15,367 bases of DNA from Desulfobulbaceae bacterium (lineage in GTDB: Bacteria > Desulfobacterota > Desulfobulbia > Desulfobulbales > Desulfobulbaceae): NCBI GenBank assembly GCA_027011235.1, contig JALVAI010000503.1:1-15367 (forward strand). The letters are read 5' to 3'. Below, in pieces: positions 1-7,663 of this stretch; the stretch's first letter is position 1; the number at the start of each line of letters is the position of its first letter. Under the pieces are notes generated by a model. That model searched no databases. It had not been told where the DNA came from and saw nothing but the letters and a program-made list of their open reading frames with translations. Made by a program: the position numbers and the translations under genes.

Positions 1-42
1 GCCACAACCAGTACAGAGATATGCACCATATACTTTATCCAT
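1..42 (-). CDS. qmoB: QmoB N-terminus (partial, runs off the window)
   Basis: Fourteen codons are visible, reading MDKVYGAYLCTGCG. The start ATG at 40-42 is preceded by a strong GGAGGA ribosome binding site (48-53), and the stop of qmoA lies only 11 bases upstream. The CTGC motif right after the N-terminus fits the HdrA-like flavin and iron-sulfur subunit QmoB. The position directly after qmoA is the usual place of qmoB in the qmoABC operon. QmoB works with QmoA and the membrane subunit QmoC to move electrons between the quinone pool and APS reductase. The name rests on gene order plus a very short peptide, so it is likely but not proven from this window. Confidence 0.8.
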   Translation of the reverse strand, partial: MDKVYGAYLCTGCG

Positions 43-53
43 TGACTCTCCTC

Positions 54-1307
54 CTACCGTCCGATCTGAATTGCTTTAAGGGCAGCAGCTGTAGATGATT
101 GGCCACTGGTATACACATCAACGGCAGACTTGGCGCAACCGGCGGCAATCATGCCTTTTTCAGGTTCGGAAACGACAAATCCGTTTCCGTCCATGGTCAC
201 ACCAAGGGCCTTGCCTGCTTCGCCAAGGGCCGGCTGCATACCGGTAGCCAGTACGCACAAATCAACCTTCTGCTGGATTTTAGCGCCGGATACAGCATTT
301 TCAGCCACAACGGTCACACCGCCATCATCTTCGGCTATGATATCAGCGACTTTACCCTTGATAAATTCAGTATTCTCATCATTCATCAGTTTTTCACGAA
401 AATGCTCATACTTGCCAGGTGTCCTCAGATCAATATAGAAGACATAGATTTTGGCCTCGGGATACCGTTCCCGGATATAGGTCATCTGCTTGAACGTTGC
501 CATGCAACAGATGTAAGAACAGTGCTCAAGATGGTTCTCATCCCTGGAGCCGGCGCACTGGACAAAGGCAAAAGACTCGGGCTCCTTGTCATCACCGGGC
601 CGGAGAATTTTTCCACCGGTCGGTCCATTGTCGGCAGCCATACGCTCCATCATCATATTGGTGATAATGGCGGACGAGGACTCGGGTTTCAGATTATCCA
701 GTTTTTTATAATCATAAGGATTCCAACCAGTTGACCAGATAATCGAGGAAACATTGATTGTAAAGGTCTTGGCCTGCATCTCGGTCTCTATCGCATCATA
801 CTTGCAGGCGCTTTTAATGGCGGATAGGCACTCATCGGAACAGGCGTCCTTGTCAAGGACAAACCGACGCGGAAAGGCCATTTCGTGCGGCAGGCGGATG
901 GCCTTGCACTTGTCCATGCCAAAGTTAAAGGGGTTGTCAATCTCATCGGTACAGGCATCTGAACAGTCACCACAGGCCGTACAGTTGGAATTGACGTAGC
1001 GGGGAGCGGTTTCAAGGGTAACCTCAAAATTACCCGGCCCTCCGGATACCGATTTGACAGTTGTCATGGTATAGGGGCGGATCCTGGGGTTATCCTTGAT
1101 CCTTTTGAAGTTGATCTCCAAGCCACATGTTGGGGGACAAAGTTTCGGGAAGTACTGATTGAGCTGGGCAACACGGCCGCCGAAATACGGATTTTTTTCG
1201 ATCAGAAAAACATCGTTTCCGACCTCCGCTGCTTCCAGAGCAGCGGTCAGACCACTGATACCACCACCCACAACCAGTACCGCACCATTTCCTGCAGTGT
1301 CACTCAT
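54..1307 (-). CDS. qmoA: QmoA, HdrA-like flavoprotein of the quinone-interacting oxidoreductase complex
   Basis: This 417-residue protein is a soluble subunit of the Qmo complex, which sits at the cytoplasmic face of the membrane and links menaquinol to AprBA in sulfate respiration. The N-terminus carries a Rossmann FAD motif, VVGGGISGL (12-20), followed by the acidic end of strand 2 (IEKN, 36-39). An HdrA-type cysteine pattern is present: C57/C61, then CxxCxxCxxxC at C109/C112/C115/C119, C156/C160/C168, and CAGSR (251-255) leading to C263, C267 and C268. There are no membrane segments. Length is normal for QmoA and shorter than methanogen HdrA. The ATG at 1307 has GGAGG 6 bases upstream. It follows aprA but is separated from it by a terminator, so it probably has its own promoter. 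The call is firm from homology to the family and from context. Confidence 0.95.
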   Translation of the reverse strand: MSDTAGNGAVLVVGGGISGLTAALEAAEVGNDVFLIEKNPYFGGRVAQLNQYFPKLCPPTCGLEINFKRIKDNPRIRPYTMTTVKSVSGGPGNFEVTLETAPRYVNSNCTACGDCSDACTDEIDNPFNFGMDKCKAIRLPHEMAFPRRFVLDKDACSDECLSAIKSACKYDAIETEMQAKTFTINVSSIIWSTGWNPYDYKKLDNLKPESSSAIITNMMMERMAADNGPTGGKILRPGDDKEPESFAFVQCAGSRDENHLEHCSYICCMATFKQMTYIRERYPEAKIYVFYIDLRTPGKYEHFREKLMNDENTEFIKGKVADIIAEDDGGVTVVAENAVSGAKIQQKVDLCVLATGMQPALGEAGKALGVTMDGNGFVVSEPEKGMIAAGCAKSAVDVYTSGQSSTAAALKAIQIGR

Positions 1308-1359
1308 GCCTAACCTCCATTACTGCTGGTATTGATGAAAAGGTTGATTTCTGGTTCAA

Positions 1360-1397
1360 TTGACGCGCAAACATAGCATTTTTTCGCGTCAACTCAA
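1360..1397 (-). promoter_or_regulatory. Candidate qmo promoter with an inverted repeat
   Basis: On the minus strand a TTGAGT box (1392-1397) lies 16 bases from TATGTT (1370-1375), each matching 4 of 6 consensus bases, with a predicted start near 1363 and a leader of about 55 bases before qmoA. An 8-bp inverted repeat, TTGACGCG (1360-1367) and CGCGTCAA (1385-1392), brackets the -10 box, with 17 bases between the arms. This could be a repressor site. The promoter call is inference from box matches; the repeat is seen directly. Confidence 0.4.
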
Positions 1398-1420
1398 ACA
1401 AAAACCGTACCGATTATAGA

Positions 1421-1457
1421 AAAAATCTCCAGACCCCGCAAAGGGGCCTGGAGATTT
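1421..1457 (-). terminator. Strong intrinsic terminator after aprA
   Basis: The arms 1423-1437 and 1443-1457 pair over 15 positions with a single mismatch (A1433 opposite C1447), around a GCAAA loop. Read on the minus strand the stem runs into a UUUUU tract (1421-1425). It begins 34 bases after the aprA stop codon. It would end most aprBA transcripts before qmoA, so aprBA and qmo can be expressed at different levels. Confidence 0.9.
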
Positions 1458-1491
1458 CACATTCAATCATCAAGCGATGATTCCTGTCATC

Positions 1492-3504
1492 TTACAGCCA
1501 GGGATCGGTCTCGATGATGTTGATGCATTCGACCTTCTCACACTTCCATTCACCGGCTTTCGGATCATAGGTGGAGTTGACGAAACACTTCCAGTTCTCG
1601 TCATCACAGGTCGGGAAGTCAGACCGATAGTAGAAGCCCGGATAACGGGATTCTTCACGGAACAGAATGTGGCGGATATGAGCCTCAACACACCAGATAC
1701 GATGGTAGTTCTCCCAGGCGCGCAGCAATTCATGCAGGTCGCCGGCAGCCATCTTCTCGGCATCTTCACGGAGCAGCTCAAGCAGATCCATGCAGATTCC
1801 AAGCAGTTTACCAGAGGTCATGTAGTAGGTAGCAACACCACCACCATACTCATCGGTGGCCTTCATCAGACGCATCATCAGGCCGGCTGGCTTGACATAA
1901 TTGGGGTTAACGTCCTGATGGGTGGTTGCGCCGACATGCTCGTGATACAGCTTGACAGGTGCATAAATCTCGTCGGCCAGCTCCTGTGCGGACTGGGCGA
2001 TCTCAGGCGTATGCGTTTTGTCACGGCAGTACTTGACCATCTGCTTGGCAACGATACGACCCTCGGCATGGGAACCAGAGGAGAACTTATGACCGGATGC
2101 ACCCACACCGTCACCGGCAGTGAACAGACCGTCAACGGTTGTCATGCGGTTGTAACCCCATTTGTACTGATGGGAACGGGGACCGTCAACCTCGGGTACC
2201 CAGTCTTCCATCGGACCGGAAGTCCAGATACCGCAACAACCGGAATGGGAACCCAGCATGTAGGGCTCGGTCGGCATGATCTCGGAACCTGTTTTCTCAG
2301 GCTCGATGTTCATGCCTGCCCACAGGCCGGCCTGGCCAACGGACATATCAAGGAAGTCTTCCCAAGCCTCTGACTCGAGGTGTTTCCAGAACTTTTTAAC
2401 TTCCTTCTCGGACATGCCGGCGGCACGTTTTTCTTCAAGGAAGGCGTTCAGAGCAACATCGGTGGCCATGTAGATCGGGCCACGTCCTGCCTTGAACTCG
2501 TTAACCATCAGATGGTTACGCAGACAGGTGGGGGTAACTGCGGAAGCGCCATAAGGCATGTAGTTCTTGAGCTCTTCCTTGGCGGCATCGGATCCGGCGT
2601 AGAACTCGCCCAGACCATTCTGCACTTTGGCCTTGAACAGCAGGAACCATGCACCAACCGGGCCATAACCGTCTTTGAAACGGGCAGGGGTGAAGCGGTT
2701 TTCCATCATGGTCAGGGTTGCACCGACCTGGGCACACATGGTGTAAGTGGAACCAGCGTTCCATACCGGGTACCAGGCACGACCCTTACCTTCACCGGTG
2801 GACCGGGGACGGAAGATGTTTACTGCGCCACCACAGGCAACCAGGGCTGCCTTGCAGGTGAAGACATGAACCTTGTTCTCACGGGTGGAGAAGCCAACAG
2901 CACCGGCAATGGTGTTGTCCAGGTTCTTGTCAAGCAGCATCTTGACGATGAAGATACGCTCCATGCAGTTCTCTTCGCCCAGAGCCTTTTTGGCGGGCTC
3001 GGCAACGATGCACTTGTAGGACTCACCGTTGATCATGATCTGCCATTTACCGGTACGTACCGGGGTTCCGCCTTCGCGCAGGGTCGGAGCAGGCTTGGCG
3101 CCGTCCAGGTTGTTGCCGTCGGCATCTTTCTTCCATACCGGCAGGCCCCACTCCTCAAACAGCTTGACCGACTCGTCAACGTGACGACCGAGGTCATAAA
3201 TAAGATCTTCGCGAACAACGCCCATCAGGTCGTTACGAACCATCTTGACGTAATCTTCAATGGCGTTCTCGCCAATGTAGGTGTTGATAGCGGACAGACC
3301 CTGAGCAACAGCGCCGGAACGCTCCATGGCGGCCTTGTCACAAAGGATGATTTTCAGGCTGTCATCGGCCCATTTCTTAATCTCAAATGCGGTACCGCAG
3401 GCGGCCATACCACCACCAACAATCAGGATATCACAGTTGTGCTCTACAACTTCCGGATCGACTACGGCAGCAATTTCACCTCTCGGCTTATTCGGTAATG
3501 CCAT
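1492..3504 (-). CDS. aprA: Adenylylsulfate (APS) reductase alpha subunit
   Basis: AprA is the FAD-containing catalytic subunit of dissimilatory APS reductase, which reduces adenosine 5'-phosphosulfate to sulfite and AMP in the cytoplasm. The 670-residue length is typical. The FAD fold begins with DILIVGGGMAACGTAFEI (25-42) and continues with the RSGAVAQGLSAINTY segment, which is diagnostic of AprA within the fumarate reductase/succinate dehydrogenase flavoprotein family. The C-terminal region keeps the NYHRIW and FYYRSDFP stretches. The ATG at 3504 is preceded by AGGAGA 8 bases upstream. It lies 62 bases after aprB in the usual aprB-aprA order and is closed by a strong terminator. No frameshift or missing region is visible. 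The call is firm. Confidence 0.98.
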   Translation of the reverse strand: MALPNKPRGEIAAVVDPEVVEHNCDILIVGGGMAACGTAFEIKKWADDSLKIILCDKAAMERSGAVAQGLSAINTYIGENAIEDYVKMVRNDLMGVVREDLIYDLGRHVDESVKLFEEWGLPVWKKDADGNNLDGAKPAPTLREGGTPVRTGKWQIMINGESYKCIVAEPAKKALGEENCMERIFIVKMLLDKNLDNTIAGAVGFSTRENKVHVFTCKAALVACGGAVNIFRPRSTGEGKGRAWYPVWNAGSTYTMCAQVGATLTMMENRFTPARFKDGYGPVGAWFLLFKAKVQNGLGEFYAGSDAAKEELKNYMPYGASAVTPTCLRNHLMVNEFKAGRGPIYMATDVALNAFLEEKRAAGMSEKEVKKFWKHLESEAWEDFLDMSVGQAGLWAGMNIEPEKTGSEIMPTEPYMLGSHSGCCGIWTSGPMEDWVPEVDGPRSHQYKWGYNRMTTVDGLFTAGDGVGASGHKFSSGSHAEGRIVAKQMVKYCRDKTHTPEIAQSAQELADEIYAPVKLYHEHVGATTHQDVNPNYVKPAGLMMRLMKATDEYGGGVATYYMTSGKLLGICMDLLELLREDAEKMAAGDLHELLRAWENYHRIWCVEAHIRHILFREESRYPGFYYRSDFPTCDDENWKCFVNSTYDPKAGEWKCEKVECINIIETDPWL

Positions 3505-3566
3505 ATTTCTATCTCCTAATAAAATTTTTCAGAATAGATTTTTCTGCTTTTCCTACAACACGGGCA

Positions 3567-3992
3567 TTACGCCAGCTTGGTCGGGGTGGGCAGATCACTC
3601 TCGAGAAGCAGACACTCATCATCCAGGTTTGCACCCTTCTCACCTGCATACTCGTTGGCAGCGCCTTCAGCAGTAGTCCGAATCGGGAACTTAAAGCGCT
3701 TCACATTGCCATTGCGGAACTTGACCGTCCACATGATGGAATCGGAAGAACGCATGGGATGCACCTGACCTCCGAGGGGTACAAAGTCGTCATAACCGCG
3801 AACAGCGATTGCACCCTGGGGACAGATTTTCACGCAGGAGTAACACTCCCAGCATGCATCCGGTTCCTGATTGTAGGCTCTCATTTCCTCAACGTTGAGA
3901 ACCATCAGATCATTCGGACAGATGTACATGCAGGCCGTCTTATCGCCGCCCTTGCAACCATCACATTTTGAAGGATCTACGTAACTTGGCAT
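3567..3992 (-). CDS. aprB: Adenylylsulfate (APS) reductase beta subunit, two [4Fe-4S] clusters
   Basis: This is the 141-residue ferredoxin-like electron-entry subunit of APS reductase. Two cluster motifs are complete: C10/C13/C21/C25 and C47/C50/C53/C57. The spacing between C13 and C21 is the long form typical of AprB. W48, next to C47, matches the tryptophan that in the Archaeoglobus fulgidus enzyme lies on the electron path from the clusters to the FAD. The C-terminal tail (about 100-141) wraps around AprA in known structures. The ATG at 3992 has a very good GAGGAGG binding site. aprB is the first gene of the aprBA unit, after a long untranslated leader. No sat gene lies directly upstream; the preceding gene is ftsK. 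Confidence 0.97.
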   Translation of the reverse strand: MPSYVDPSKCDGCKGGDKTACMYICPNDLMVLNVEEMRAYNQEPDACWECYSCVKICPQGAIAVRGYDDFVPLGGQVHPMRSSDSIMWTVKFRNGNVKRFKFPIRTTAEGAANEYAGEKGANLDDECLLLESDLPTPTKLA

Positions 3993-4493
3993 TAAACTAC
4001 CTCCTCACTTGGATTTTCCTTTATGGCACCGCTCATGCGGAACCAATTAACCTCAGCTTCTTCAGCACGGCCATCCACACTGCCTGAGGATAAACACAAC
4101 TTCGTAATCACCAGGCCGGACAACCGCTGGCCGAAAAGAGCAACCCTTTGTTATCCTTAGCCTTTTTAATTGTTTAGTCGGCTACGGAAAAAATGAACAA
4201 TCACTCATTTACAACCGACTGAAACATTTAATTTGTACAGCGGTCAATGTCAAGCAAAATCGACAGACGAAACCTTCTCAGAAATTCTTAAGGGACTCAT
4301 CAGGAATACTCATAAAAACCAGCCGCTACCTAATTATTTCTGTGATCATGAAATGGTGAATCAGGGCCTGGCGCAACCGTATTCATGTGCATATACCTGT
4401 TAATCTAACCGTATCAAAACAGACAGGAAACCGGCCAGCATGCCACTGAAGGTTGCGCTAAAAAAATCTCTCCGCTGGTGCGTTATACAATCA
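3993..4493. other. 501-base intergenic region between ftsK and aprB
   Basis: No convincing gene is found here. The region is clearly richer in A and T than the flanking genes. It holds the candidate aprBA promoter (4225-4253), an inverted repeat AAATGA/TCATTT (4191-4196 and 4205-4210), and a leader of about 225 bases. An 8-bp inverted pair, GCGCAACC at 4371-4378 and GGTTGCGC at 4451-4458, lies 72 bases apart, with no clear role. I see no convincing terminator right after ftsK: the U-rich run at 4461-4467 is preceded only by a 3-bp stem. Confidence 0.7.
4225..4253 (-). promoter_or_regulatory. Candidate sigma-70 promoter of aprBA
   Basis: On the minus strand a perfect TTGACA (-35; 4248-4253) is followed after 16-17 bases by an A/T-rich -10 candidate, TTAAAT (4226-4231) or TAAATG (4225-4230). 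The start would fall near 4218, leaving a leader of roughly 225 bases before aprB. A 6-bp inverted repeat (4191-4210) lies about 10-27 bases downstream of that start, where a repressor site could sit. The -10 box is weak, so confidence is moderate. Confidence 0.45.
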
Positions 4494-6662
4494 TCAGGAG
4501 TCATATCCGCTCCGGACCAGGACCTCCCGCGGCCTTGAGCCATCGGCCGGGCCGACAATACCCTCTTTTTCCATCATCTCGATCATGCGGGCCGCCCTGT
4601 TATACCCGACCCGTAACCGGCGCTGGACCATGGAAATCGATGCCTGCCCGGTTTCCGTCACCACGGCCACCGCCTCATCATACTTGGCATCGTATTCTTT
4701 TTCCGCATCATCACCCTGGTCCGGCTCCTCTTCCACAACCTGCATGACCGACTCGTCATATTCGGCGCCGCCCTGCTCTTTCAGGTATTCAATCAATTTT
4801 TCCGTTTCCTGCTCTGAGATATAAGCGCCGTGGATTCTCTGCAGCTTCGCCGCGCCTGGCGGCAGGAAGAGCATGTCACCCATGCCAAGGAGATGTTCTG
4901 CCCCGGAACCGTCCAGAATCGTCCTCGAATCCACCTTTGAGGAGACTTTAAAGGAAATGCGGGTGGGAAAATTGGCCTTGATCAAACCGGTGAGTACATC
5001 AACCGACGGCCGCTGGGTTGCAAGAATAATATGCATACCGGCGGCCCTGGCCATCTGGGCAAGACGGGCAATGGATGTCTCAACATCTTTTGAGGCCACC
5101 ATCATCAGATCGGCAAGTTCATCGACAATAATAACAACATATGGCAGTTTTTCCTCGGCAACCTTGTTATAGGAGTCAAAAGATTTGACCCGGTATTCCT
5201 CCAGCAGCCGATAGCGGCGCTCCATCTCCCGCACCGCCCAGAGCAGCGCCCTGCTCGCCATCTTCGGTTCCACAACCACCGGATGCAATAGATGCGGAAT
5301 ACCCTCGTAAACGGAAAGCTCAATCCGCTTGGGATCAATCATCAGCAGGCGAACATCCTCAGGGGTGGCCTTGAAGAGAATCGAGGCGATAAAGGCATTG
5401 ATGGCCACCGATTTACCGGCGCCGGTGGCCCCGGCAATGAGAAGATGGGGCATGCGGGCAAGATCGGCAATAACCGGCCTGCCGACAACGTCAAACCCCA
5501 GGGCCAGGCTGAGCAGGGAATCGGACTTCCTGTATTCCCGGCCCAGAAGAATATCCCGGAGAAAAACAGTCCTGCGCACCGGATTGGGGATCTCGATGCC
5601 AAGGGCGGCCTTTCCGGGAATGGAACCGACAACCCTGACCCGGTCCACCTTGAGGGCCATGGCGATATCATCAGAAAGTCCTACAATTTTATTGATCTTG
5701 ACCCCGGCCGCCGGCGCAAATTCATAGGTAGTGACCACCGGACCCGGAGAAATTCCCTCCACCCTACCCTGGACTCCGAAATCCTGTAATTTGGCAACCA
5801 GGTTCTTGCTCACCTGATAGAAGTGTTCCTTGTCAATGGGTGGCTGCTCCGACTCTTTTTTCTCCAGCAACGACAGCGGCGGCAGGTGAAAATCCCCCCC
5901 GGTGACCGGCTTCAAGACAAATTCATCCGCCCCTGACTCGTCGGCGGCAGGAACCTCGCGGGCAACAGGCTCATGGACAAGGGGTCTGGGCGGGACGGTA
6001 TCATCAGGTTCTGGTACCGGTTCTTTCCGAGCAACCACGGGCTGAGGCCTGTCAGCCATATTTTCTGTGGATTGGCGAACAGCACTTTTGCCGATACTTT
6101 CTCCAATGCTCTTTGCCCTGCCGAACAACCAGATAAATGTACGGACAGGAGAAAATTGGACAGCTGCCATCAGGGAAAAAATCAGCACCAGCCCCAGCAC
6201 CAGTATGGACCCAACCTGTCCAAGGACCGGGCCGATCAATCCCAGAACCAGGGCGCCGAGATAGCCGCCGGGTGGGATGAAACCGGGCGGGAAAACAATC
6301 TGCGGTGCCAGGGCAAGCAGAGCTGATGAGGCGATCAACAGGCCGGTAATCCCGACCATGACAAAGGGCAGCCGCCGCATGACAGAGCCGGGAAATAACG
6401 CCACAATTCCGAGATACAGGAAAAGAAGTACTGGAAAAAACGCGGTCAGGCCAAGAAAGGAAAACAGGGAATAGGCAACATAATAGCCCATGGTTCCGCA
6501 CCAGTTATCCGCGGGATGCTGGATATGGGGATGGGCGGCAACAAGGGGACGCGCATAACTGACCAGGCAGAGCAGGAGAAAAAGGGCAGAAAAGAGGAAA
6601 AAAACCGCCAGGACCTCCTGACCGGATTTATGCTGATTCTTTCCTTTTTTTTGTGGCGGCAT
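4494..6662 (-). CDS. ftsK: FtsK/SpoIIIE family DNA translocase
   Basis: FtsK is a septum-anchored motor that pumps the chromosome ends apart and activates XerCD resolution at dif. Counting from the ATG at 6662, the protein has 722 residues. Several hydrophobic membrane segments fill about 15-180, then comes a short Pro- and acid-rich linker (about 200-265), much shorter than in E. coli FtsK. The RecA-like motor has Walker A GATGAGKS (411-418) and Walker B VVIIVDELAD (509-518). The C-terminal gamma winged helix (about 660-715, with RRLRVGYNRAARMIEMME) is the domain that reads KOPS sites. The frame is open up to a TTG at 6671, but the ATG at 6662 is preferred; neither has a strong ribosome binding site. 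It starts 33 bases after nusB and ends the riboflavin-nusB run. Confidence 0.95.
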   Translation of the reverse strand: MPPQKKGKNQHKSGQEVLAVFFLFSALFLLLCLVSYARPLVAAHPHIQHPADNWCGTMGYYVAYSLFSFLGLTAFFPVLLFLYLGIVALFPGSVMRRLPFVMVGITGLLIASSALLALAPQIVFPPGFIPPGGYLGALVLGLIGPVLGQVGSILVLGLVLIFSLMAAVQFSPVRTFIWLFGRAKSIGESIGKSAVRQSTENMADRPQPVVARKEPVPEPDDTVPPRPLVHEPVAREVPAADESGADEFVLKPVTGGDFHLPPLSLLEKKESEQPPIDKEHFYQVSKNLVAKLQDFGVQGRVEGISPGPVVTTYEFAPAAGVKINKIVGLSDDIAMALKVDRVRVVGSIPGKAALGIEIPNPVRRTVFLRDILLGREYRKSDSLLSLALGFDVVGRPVIADLARMPHLLIAGATGAGKSVAINAFIASILFKATPEDVRLLMIDPKRIELSVYEGIPHLLHPVVVEPKMASRALLWAVREMERRYRLLEEYRVKSFDSYNKVAEEKLPYVVIIVDELADLMMVASKDVETSIARLAQMARAAGMHIILATQRPSVDVLTGLIKANFPTRISFKVSSKVDSRTILDGSGAEHLLGMGDMLFLPPGAAKLQRIHGAYISEQETEKLIEYLKEQGGAEYDESVMQVVEEEPDQGDDAEKEYDAKYDEAVAVVTETGQASISMVQRRLRVGYNRAARMIEMMEKEGIVGPADGSRPREVLVRSGYDS

Positions 6663-6695
6663 AACTGGCAAGAAGATGGGCCGACGGAAAAATAT

Positions 6696-7121
6696 TCAGA
6701 CCGTGCCGGTACCGGTTTGCAGGGCATCGAGAATACCGTTGATAAAGGCTACGGCATCCGGAGCGGAATAGCGTTTGGCGATCTCCAGGGCCTCGTTAAT
6801 CGCGACCTGGACGGGAACCTCATCATTGTACAACATCTCCCAGGCGGCAATGCGCAGGAGATTTCGATCCACCACTGACATACGTTCGATTCGCCAGTTA
6901 TGGGCATGCCGGGCAAGGTGTTCATCAACTTCTTCAAGATGACAGCAAAGGCCTTTTATGATCTGCTCGGCATAGGGCAGGACTTTTTTACCGGTATCAA
7001 AATTGGCGGTAAATTCGGCCAACTCCCTTTTCAGGGCATCTTCATCACAGGAACGGCCCTGGAAATCATGGCCATAAAAAAACTGGAGGGCCAGTTCCCG
7101 TGATTTTCTTCGTAATCCCAT
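6696..7121 (-). CDS. nusB: Transcription antitermination factor NusB
   Basis: This 141-residue, all-helical RNA-binding protein pairs with NusE (ribosomal protein S10) on boxA RNA for rRNA antitermination. Family signatures are clear: RKSRELALQFFYG near the N-terminus, SVVDRNLLRIAAWEMLY in the middle, and VAINEALEIAKRYSAPDAVAFINGILD near the C-terminus. The length is typical. The gene starts 23 bases after the ribH stop; the ribH-nusB pair is a very common order in bacteria and supports both calls. The ribosome binding site is weak (GGAAA), which suggests reliance on coupling to ribH translation. Confidence 0.96.
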   Translation of the reverse strand: MGLRRKSRELALQFFYGHDFQGRSCDEDALKRELAEFTANFDTGKKVLPYAEQIIKGLCCHLEEVDEHLARHAHNWRIERMSVVDRNLLRIAAWEMLYNDEVPVQVAINEALEIAKRYSAPDAVAFINGILDALQTGTGTV

Positions 7122-7144
7122 ATACAGCGGTTTCCGGCGACTTA

Positions 7145-7612
7145 TCAGCCGATACCTTCCATGAGACTGATCATCTCCAGGGCGGCAACAGCCACATCCG
7201 AGCCCTTGTTGCCCGCTTTGGTTCCCGCCCGTTCAATGGCCTGCTCAATGGTTTCCGTGGTCAGGACGCCAAAAAGAACCGGAACGCCGGTGTCAAGCAT
7301 GACCTGGGCCGTTCCCTTGGCCACCTCACCGGCCACATAATCAAAATGGGGTGTGGCCCCGCGGATAACGGTGCCCAGGCAAATAACGGCATCATACCTG
7401 CCGGAGCGGGCCATTTTCTGTGCCACCAGCGGTATTTCAAATGCGCCCGGCACCCGGGCCACCTCTATATCATCATCGGCCACTCCGGAACGTATCAGGG
7501 AGTCGAGCGCCCCTTCCAGCAGTTTTTCACAGATAAACGAATTGAACCGGGCAACGATAATACCGATTTTTCGTCCCTGCCCCTGGAGATTACCTTCTAT
7601 ATATTTAGCCAT
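7145..7612 (-). CDS. ribH: 6,7-dimethyl-8-ribityllumazine synthase
   Basis: RibH condenses 5-amino-6-ribitylaminouracil with 3,4-dihydroxy-2-butanone 4-phosphate to form lumazine, the penultimate step of riboflavin synthesis. In many bacteria it forms a 60-subunit shell. The 155-residue length is standard. Visible family motifs are the RFN near the N-terminus (22-24), VPGAFEIPL (54-62), GTVIRGATPHFDYV (80-93) with the catalytic H89, and FGVLTTETIEQAIERAG (114-130) with R128. The ATG at 7612 has AAAGG about 8 bases upstream. It lies 51 bases after ribBA and supplies the enzyme that uses both of RibBA's downstream products. Confidence 0.97.
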   Translation of the reverse strand: MAKYIEGNLQGQGRKIGIIVARFNSFICEKLLEGALDSLIRSGVADDDIEVARVPGAFEIPLVAQKMARSGRYDAVICLGTVIRGATPHFDYVAGEVAKGTAQVMLDTGVPVLFGVLTTETIEQAIERAGTKAGNKGSDVAVAALEMISLMEGIG

Positions 7613-7663
7613 TCCTTAACCTTTCCATTCCACGATTGTTTGATTGGGGAAGCAAGCGTTGTA

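Noticed and set aside
3992..4111. Open frame of 39 codons from a GTG at 4109-4111, ending in a TAATG overlap with the aprB start (possible leader peptide).
   Set aside because: No ribosome binding site before the GTG or before the internal ATG, and no recognisable composition or motif. The overlap could be chance.
4346..4366. CRP/HcpR-like site (TGTGA with a partial partner) upstream of aprB.
   Set aside because: Only one half matches; the second half reads GGTGA, not TCACA.
4371..4458. 8-bp inverted pair GCGCAACC / GGTTGCGC, 72 bases apart.
   Set aside because: The arms are far apart with no other pairing, and a chance match in a 500-base region cannot be excluded.
4460..4490. Possible terminator after ftsK, on the minus strand.
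   Set aside because: There is a T-rich run but only a 3-bp stem (CGC/GCG) before it, too weak to call.
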